Assembly (NCBI RefSeq): GCF_003201655.1
Contig: NZ_QJJU01000011.1
Span: 124,001-188,000, forward strand
Length of the DNA stretch: 64,000 nucleotides
Direction of reading: 5' to 3'
From: Mycolicibacterium moriokaense
GTDB taxonomy: Bacteria > Actinomycetota > Actinomycetes > Mycobacteriales > Mycobacteriaceae
Numbering within the stretch: position 1 is the first letter of the stretch; every line of letters starts with the position of its first letter. A program made the position numbers and the translations under genes. The notes beneath the pieces are model-generated. The model saw only the letters and a program-made list of their open reading frames with translations, was not told the DNA's origin and did no database searches. Shown here in pieces: positions 58,922 to 64,000 of the stretch.

Positions 58922-59779
58922 GTGAGCGTCCCGTACCGCGTTGCTGAGCCCGCGGTCGCGTCCGACCCGGTGTTGTACGAAGTTCGCGACAGCGGCGTTG
59001 CGGTACTGACCCTCAACCGGCCCGAGCGGATGAACGGCTGGGGAGGTGGCCTCGCCACGACGTTCTACTCACTGCTCGACGACGCGGAGGCCGATCCCGA
59101 CGTCCGGGCCATCGTGGTGACAGGCAACGGCCGCGCCTTCTGTGCAGGCGCGGACATGGGGAACCTCAACACAATCAGCAATGCCACGGTCGACGCTGCC
59201 GAAGGCACGGACGTCAGCAAGCTGGTCGGCTCGCGCCATCCGCACTTCGTGGCGACCCTGCGCAAGCCCGTCGTCGCCGCGATCAACGGTGCATGCGCCG
59301 GAATGGGGCTGACGCTCGCGCTGGTTTGCGATGTCAGGTTCGCGGCCGAAGGCGCCAAGTTCACGACGTCGTTCGCGCGGCGCGGCCTGATCGCCGAGTA
59401 CGGCATCTCCTGGATCCTGCCGCGCATCGTCGGCTGGGGTGCCGCCATGGACCTGCTGCTGAGCGGACGGGTGTTCCTCGCGGACGAGGCGGCCGACCTC
59501 GGCCTCGTCAAAGAGGTCGTTGCACCCGAGGACCTGATGCCACGCGCGATCGCCTATGCCGAGGACATCGCCGCGAACTGCGCGCCCAGTTCTCTGGCGG
59601 TGATCAAGCAGCAGGTGTACGCAGACAGCATGCGCGATGTTTTCGAGGCGAGCGCGGTGGCCGAGAAGCTGATGCACGAGTCGATGCTTCGGCCCGACTT
59701 CATCGAGGGCATTACGAGCTTTTTCGAAAAGCGTCCGCCCAACTTCCCGCCATTGAGCGATCCTGGAAAGGACTCCTAA
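58922..59779 (+). CDS. Enoyl-CoA hydratase/isomerase family protein
   Basis: A 285-residue crotonase: VLTLNRPERMNGWGGGLA, FCAGADMGNLNTISN and AINGACAGMGLTLALVCDV (intact oxyanion loop), then RRGLIAEYGISWILPRIVG with a Glu at the catalytic helix. GTG start with AGGAGG upstream. It has its own TACAGTA-type promoter and is followed within 2 bases by the amidohydrolase. Confidence 0.85.
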   Translation: MSVPYRVAEPAVASDPVLYEVRDSGVAVLTLNRPERMNGWGGGLATTFYSLLDDAEADPDVRAIVVTGNGRAFCAGADMGNLNTISNATVDAAEGTDVSKLVGSRHPHFVATLRKPVVAAINGACAGMGLTLALVCDVRFAAEGAKFTTSFARRGLIAEYGISWILPRIVGWGAAMDLLLSGRVFLADEAADLGLVKEVVAPEDLMPRAIAYAEDIAANCAPSSLAVIKQQVYADSMRDVFEASAVAEKLMHESMLRPDFIEGITSFFEKRPPNFPPLSDPGKDS

Positions 59780-59781
59780 AA

Positions 59782-60984
59782 ATGACACTGGACTACAAGG
59801 CGATCGACGTCGACAACCACTACTACGAGACGACCGATTCCTGCACCAGGCACCTGCCCAAGGAGTTCAAGCGCCGAGGTGTGCAAATGGTCGCCGACGG
59901 CAAGCGCATGCTGGCCGTCATGGGTGAGGTCGTCAACCACTTCATCCCCAACCCCACGTTCGACCCGATCATCGAACCGGGCTGCCTCGACTTGCTGTTC
60001 CGGGGTGAGATCCCCGAAGGCGTCGACCCGGCCTCGCTGATGAAGGTCGACCGCATGGCCAACCATCCCGAGTATCAGAACCGCGATGCGCGCGTGAAGG
60101 TGCTCGACCGTCAGAACCTCGAGACGGTGTTCATGCTGCCGACGTTCGCCTGCGGTGTCGAAGAAGCGCTGAAGCACGACATCGAGGCGACAATGGCAAC
60201 GGTCCACGCCTTCAACCTCTGGCTCGACGAGGACTGGGGCTTCGACCGACCCGACCACCGGATCATCGCAGCGCCGATCATCTCGCTCGCCGATCCGCGC
60301 AAGGCTGTCGAGGAGGTCGAGTTCGTTCTGGCAGCCGGGGCCAAGATGGTGCTGGTGCGGCCGGCGCCGGTGCCCGGTGTGGTCAAGCCGCGGTCGTTGG
60401 GCGATCCGCTCCACGACCCGGTCTGGGCGAGGTTGGCCGAGGCCGGTGTCCCGGTGGGCTTCCATCTATCCGACAGCGGCTATCTGGCGATCGCGGCGCT
60501 GTGGGGCGGCAAGGGCACGTTCGAAGGATTCGGCAAGAAAGACCCGCTCGACCAGATCCTGCTCGACGACCGGGCGATCCACGACACGATGGCTTCGATG
60601 ATCGTGCACCAGGTGTTCACCCGCCATCCGAAGTTGAAGGTCGCGAGCATCGAGAACGGTTCCTACTTCGTGTACCGCTTGATCAAGCGGCTCAAGAAGG
60701 CCGCCAACACCGCGCCGTACCACTTCAAAGAGGATCCGGTGGAGCAGCTGCGAAACCACGTCTGGATTGCCCCCTACTACGAGGACGACGTGAAGCTGCT
60801 TGCCGACACCATCGGCGTTGACAAGATCCTGTTCGGCTCGGACTGGCCGCACGGGGAGGGACTCGCGGACCCGATGAACTTTACCGCCGACATCCCTCAA
60901 TTCCCCGAGTTCAGCGCCGAAGACACCCGGAAGGTCATGCGCGACAACGCTCTTGATCTGCTCGGTGTCAAGGTGTCGGCGTAG
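59782..60984 (+). CDS. Amidohydrolase_2-family metal-dependent hydrolase/decarboxylase
   Basis: A 400-residue protein starting at ATG 59782 after AAAGGA. D11-N-H13 (AIDVDNHYYE) is the first metal site, VGFHLSDSGY and IVHQVFTRHPKLKVAS give further His, and ILFGSDWPHGEG the catalytic Asp. The family (ACMSD-like) performs hydrolysis or non-oxidative decarboxylation. A second family member lies two genes downstream. In this operon a C-C bond hydrolysis or ring-opening role is conceivable. Confidence 0.82.
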   Translation: MTLDYKAIDVDNHYYETTDSCTRHLPKEFKRRGVQMVADGKRMLAVMGEVVNHFIPNPTFDPIIEPGCLDLLFRGEIPEGVDPASLMKVDRMANHPEYQNRDARVKVLDRQNLETVFMLPTFACGVEEALKHDIEATMATVHAFNLWLDEDWGFDRPDHRIIAAPIISLADPRKAVEEVEFVLAAGAKMVLVRPAPVPGVVKPRSLGDPLHDPVWARLAEAGVPVGFHLSDSGYLAIAALWGGKGTFEGFGKKDPLDQILLDDRAIHDTMASMIVHQVFTRHPKLKVASIENGSYFVYRLIKRLKKAANTAPYHFKEDPVEQLRNHVWIAPYYEDDVKLLADTIGVDKILFGSDWPHGEGLADPMNFTADIPQFPEFSAEDTRKVMRDNALDLLGVKVSA

Positions 60985-60995
60985 CTGTCCCGCCG

Positions 60996-62615
60996 ATGAG
61001 CGAGTGGACCCTAGGCGCGATTCTGGACGCGATCGCCGACGTCGTCCCTGCTCGGACGATGAGCGTATGCGGAACCCGCCGCACCACCTTCGGCGAAGCG
61101 GCTGACCGCACCCGCAGGCTCGCGAACTTCCTCGCCGCCAGGGGGTTTGGCGCCCATCGCGAGCGAGACAACCTCGAACGCTGGGAGTGCGGGCAGGATC
61201 GCGTCGCGCTGATCATGCACAACGACCAATACCCCGACATGGTCATCGGGTGCCTCAAGGCGCGCACCGTCCCCGTGAACATCAACTACTACTACACGCC
61301 GCGTGAAATCGGCGAGTTGCTCGATTACGTGCAACCCAGCGCGGTCATCTACCACCGGTCACTGGGTGCGAAGTTCGCCGACGTGCTCCCTCCCGAGAGC
61401 GGCAAGCTCTTGTTGTCGGTCGACGACGGCAGTGCCGTGCCAGAGCTTCCCGGGGCGGTGTCACTGGATGACGCCTTGGCACAAGGGGCGGTCGACCACG
61501 AGGTGTCGGCGTCACCCGAGGACGTGATCATGGTCTGCACGGGTGGGACAACCGGCCGGCCCAAGGGTGTGCTGTGGCGTCAGTGCGACATGTATGTGGT
61601 GTCCATGAACGGGGCCCCCCACGACACTGTTGGCGAGATCCAGGACAAGGTGCGTGAGGGCGGCCAACCGTGGTTTGCGGTGTCGCCCTTGATGCATGCG
61701 GCCGGCCTGTGGACCGCGTTCGCCGCGATCATGAACGGCCTACCGGTGATCCTGTACGACACCGGCAAGAAGCTCGACCCCCCTCTGGTGTGGAGAACGG
61801 CAGAACGCGAGAAGGTCGGCATGATGACGTTCGTCGGCGACGCCTACGCCGCACCGTTGGTCGACGAATTGCAACGCGGCTCCTACGACCTGTCGTCGCT
61901 GTACGCGATCGGCACGGGCGGGGCGGCGACGAATCCGAAATACCAACGGGCACTGCTCGAGTGCCTGCCACAGCTCACGCTCATCAACGGATACGGCTCG
62001 TCGGAGACCGGCAACATGGGCTTCGGGCACAGCCGACACGGGACGCAATCGCAGACCTTCATGTTCAGAGAGGGAGGTCTTGTCCTGTCCGAGGACTACA
62101 GCCGGTTCCTGCAGTCGGGGGAGTCCGAGATCGGATGGGTGGCAAGGGCGGGCCGAATCCCGCTCGGCTATCTCAACGATCCCGAAGCCACCCGCAAGAC
62201 GTTCCCGGAGGTCGAGGGCCAGCGGGTGGTGGTCTCGGGCGACCGGGGCAGCATCGAAGCCGACGGCACGATGCGGTTGTTCGGACGCGACTCCCTCGTG
62301 GTGAACACCGGCGGAGAGAAGGTGTTCGTCGAGGAGGTCGAGGAGGTGCTTCGGGCGCACCCGGCGATCGCCGACGCGCTGGTGGTGGGACGGCCAAGCG
62401 AACGCTGGGGTGAAGAACTCGTGGCCGTGGTGGCGCTGCGCGACGGGGCCGACGCCGATCATGCGCCGTTGCACGCGCACTGCACGTCGCAACTGGCACG
62501 CTTCAAGGCGCCGAAGGAGTTCATCTTCGTCGAGCAAATCCGTCGACTGGGCAACGGCAAAGCGGATTATCGGTGGGCGAAAAGTACTGCTACACAACAG
62601 GAGTCTTTGACGTGA
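60996..62615 (+). CDS. Acyl-CoA synthetase (FadD19/FadD3-like)
   Basis: A 539-residue ANL ligase: VCTGGTTGRPKGVLWRQ (ATP loop), NGYGSSETGNMGFG, VSGDRGSIEADGTM and LGNGKADYRWAK with the catalytic Lys. The C-terminal GKADYRWAK wording is shared, as I recall, with mycobacterial steroid side-chain ligases such as FadD19 and FadD17. It activates the acid entering this operon. The stop overlaps the next GTG. Confidence 0.88.
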   Translation: MSEWTLGAILDAIADVVPARTMSVCGTRRTTFGEAADRTRRLANFLAARGFGAHRERDNLERWECGQDRVALIMHNDQYPDMVIGCLKARTVPVNINYYYTPREIGELLDYVQPSAVIYHRSLGAKFADVLPPESGKLLLSVDDGSAVPELPGAVSLDDALAQGAVDHEVSASPEDVIMVCTGGTTGRPKGVLWRQCDMYVVSMNGAPHDTVGEIQDKVREGGQPWFAVSPLMHAAGLWTAFAAIMNGLPVILYDTGKKLDPPLVWRTAEREKVGMMTFVGDAYAAPLVDELQRGSYDLSSLYAIGTGGAATNPKYQRALLECLPQLTLINGYGSSETGNMGFGHSRHGTQSQTFMFREGGLVLSEDYSRFLQSGESEIGWVARAGRIPLGYLNDPEATRKTFPEVEGQRVVVSGDRGSIEADGTMRLFGRDSLVVNTGGEKVFVEEVEEVLRAHPAIADALVVGRPSERWGEELVAVVALRDGADADHAPLHAHCTSQLARFKAPKEFIFVEQIRRLGNGKADYRWAKSTATQQESLT

Positions 62616-63445
62616 CGAAAGCCATTGACTGCCTGATCAACGTGCACTTCGGCGAGACGGAGAAGCAGCCCACCTGGATGCTGAAGGTGCGCGACGACTA
62701 CTTCAAGGGCCCGGAGTCGATGTTCGCGCCGGTTGACCTGACCGAACTGCTCGACGAGATGGATGAGCAGGGCGTCGCGAAAGCCATCCTGATGGACAAC
62801 GTCGCGAAGCCGTCGACAACGGCACGCAAGTTCGTCGAAGCGAAGCCGGACCGGTTCGCGTTGGCGATGGGCGGAGTGAACCTGCTGCGGCCGATGCCCG
62901 CGCTGAGGGAACTCAGCGCGGTGGTAGCCGATCTTCCAGTGGCGTATGCCGTTGTGGGTCCGAGCTTCTGGGGTGATGGGCAATACCCACCCAGCGACGC
63001 CGTGTACTACCCGCTCTACACCAAGTGCGCCGAACTCGGACTTCCGCTGTGCATCAACACCGGCCTCCCGGGACCGCCGATACCGGGTGAGGTGCAGAAC
63101 CCGATCCATCTCGACCGGGTCTGCGTGCGGTTCCCCGAGCTCAAGCTGTGCATGATCCACGGCGCCGACCCGTGGTGGGACATCGCGATCCGCCTGATGA
63201 TCAAGTACGAGAACCTGCACCTCATGACGTCGGCATGGTCGCCAAAGCGGCTGCCGGAAAGCCTGCTGCACTACATGCGGACCCGCGGGTCGACCAAGGT
63301 GATCTATGCGTCGGACTGGCCGGTGCTCAAGATGCGCCGCGTCGTACCCGAAGCCCTTGCGCTGGACCTGCCTGCCGATGCACTCGAGAACTATCTCTAC
63401 AACAACGCACACAACTTCTTCTTCGGGCCCAAAGAGGAGCACTGA
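62612..63445 (+). CDS. Amidohydrolase_2-family protein with altered metal site
   Basis: A 277-residue protein; GTG 62612 overlaps the ligase stop and has AGGAG 9 bases upstream. It keeps H12 (LINVHFGE), H183 (MIHGADPWW) and D235 (YASDWPV), but the first motif is N10-V-H instead of D-x-H and the mid-sequence His is Asn149 (LCINTGLPG). It may bind metal differently or act without one. Paired with the 400-residue amidohydrolase, it could form a mixed complex or act on the next intermediate. Confidence 0.8.
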   Translation: MTKAIDCLINVHFGETEKQPTWMLKVRDDYFKGPESMFAPVDLTELLDEMDEQGVAKAILMDNVAKPSTTARKFVEAKPDRFALAMGGVNLLRPMPALRELSAVVADLPVAYAVVGPSFWGDGQYPPSDAVYYPLYTKCAELGLPLCINTGLPGPPIPGEVQNPIHLDRVCVRFPELKLCMIHGADPWWDIAIRLMIKYENLHLMTSAWSPKRLPESLLHYMRTRGSTKVIYASDWPVLKMRRVVPEALALDLPADALENYLYNNAHNFFFGPKEEH

Positions 63446-64000
63446 TGGATCGTCACGAACTGCGCAGACTCGACTACAGCCTCACGGACGACCATGAGGC
63501 ACTGCAGGCTGCCTACAAGGACTTCTTCAAGACCCACTGTCCTATCGAAACAGTGTGGGCCGCGGAGGAGTCTGGATTCGACAAGAGCCTGTGGGAGCGG
63601 CTGTGTGCGATGGGGGCGACGACGATGGCGCTACCCGAATCCGTTGGGGGAGACGGGGCGACGCTGGTCGACCTGACCTTGGTGGCCGAGGAGATCGGCC
63701 GCTCGCTCGCGCCGGTGCCGTGGATCGACCACGTCTGCGCGGCCCGACTGCTCGCCCGGTTGGGTGCGGTGGAGGCCGACGTCATGAACGGCAAACAGCT
63801 GGCCGCGTTTGACCCGCGCCACGACTATGCATCCGGCGTCCGGCTGATCCCGACAGGCTCGATCGCCGACCAGATCGTGGTGCGCGACGGCCAGGACATC
63901 GTGCGGCTGACATTCGGCACGCGGCCGGCCAAGGTTGACAACATCGGCCGGTTGCCGATGGCGTGGGTCGATCCTGCTGGCGCAGACGGGCGCACGGTGC
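63445..64000 (+). CDS. Acyl-CoA dehydrogenase, N-terminal part (cut by right edge)
   Basis: An open frame from the ATG within TGATG at the amidohydrolase stop to the window end, about 185 residues. AAYKDFFKTHCPIETVW, WERLCAMGATTMALPESVGG and DLTLVAEEIGRSLAPVPWID match the N-terminal domain of the smaller (FadE28-type) acyl-CoA dehydrogenases, whose middle domain lacks a standard FAD loop. A partner FadE is expected just outside the window. Confidence 0.82.
   Translation, partial: MDRHELRRLDYSLTDDHEALQAAYKDFFKTHCPIETVWAAEESGFDKSLWERLCAMGATTMALPESVGGDGATLVDLTLVAEEIGRSLAPVPWIDHVCAARLLARLGAVEADVMNGKQLAAFDPRHDYASGVRLIPTGSIADQIVVRDGQDIVRLTFGTRPAKVDNIGRLPMAWVDPAGADGRTV

Noticed and set aside
1..64000. 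CRISPR arrays, insertion sequences, tRNA or rRNA genes
   Set aside because: No regularly spaced repeats, transposase-like frames with terminal inverted repeats, or cloverleaf sequences were noticed on reading either strand.

Overview
The window is high-GC actinobacterial DNA, almost certainly from an environmental mycobacterium (Mycolicibacterium type). Pointers are a PE-PPE-domain serine hydrolase with a Ser/Thr/Pro-rich tail, a gene pair matching the M. tuberculosis Rv1355c-Rv1354c pair, a mycofactocin-type SDR, several luciferase-like (LLM) flavin/F420 oxidoreductases, an igr-like (cyp125-fadE28-fadE29-chsH-ltp2-like) operon, and very many acyl-CoA dehydrogenases, CoA ligases and crotonases. 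No tRNA, rRNA, insertion sequence or CRISPR array was seen. Identifications rest on motifs and remembered families, not on searches.

Layout. 1-1863: end of an LLM oxidoreductase, a zinc-free MDR reductase and a 5'-truncated amidohydrolase. 1931-9284: SDR, LLM monooxygenase, SMP-30 lactonase, LuxE-like acyl-protein synthetase, LuxC-like acyl reductase, an unrecognised protein and a TetR regulator; this is a fatty-acid-reductase half of a lux operon without luxAB. 9409-10722: secreted clan-A glycoside hydrolase. 10691-17407 (minus): P450, two acyl-CoA dehydrogenases, two MaoC-type proteins, a DUF35 OB-fold protein, an Ltp2-like thiolase-fold protein and a TetR, i.e. an igr-like operon in which the two halves of ChsH2 are separate genes. 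17582-21396 (plus, divergent): aldehyde dehydrogenase and a double CaiB CoA-transferase, which could feed acids into that operon. 21399-29279: PE-PPE hydrolase, flavin monooxygenase, LLM oxidoreductase, DMT exporter, two acyl-CoA dehydrogenases.

29370-37394 is the most unusual stretch: a PAS protein, two TetR regulators resembling gamma-butyrolactone receptors, a short flavoprotein, then a tight minus-strand operon of a GNAT/autoinducer-synthase-like acyltransferase, a ThiF-nitroreductase fusion (Rv1355c/MoeY family) and a GAF-GGDEF-EAL c-di-GMP enzyme (Rv1354c family). Two non-coding tracts of about 500 bp flank it and share a palindrome-associated motif. I propose it as a candidate small-molecule signalling module.

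37910-64000 returns to metabolism: purU, a MaoC hydratase, a mycofactocin-type SDR with an acyl-CoA dehydrogenase, a FabG-thiolase-FadE-GntR operon, a minus-strand operon of three crotonases followed by three acyl-CoA ligases, a divergent hotdog-GntR-crotonase operon, a thiolase, a TetR, and a long plus operon (SDR, DapA-like protein, crotonase, two amidohydrolases, CoA ligase, acyl-CoA dehydrogenase) running off the right edge. Four promoters between 52.2 and 58.9 kb share the core TACAGTA and look like one regulon. Two families of roughly 62-64 bp intergenic repeats, each present twice, lie among these genes.
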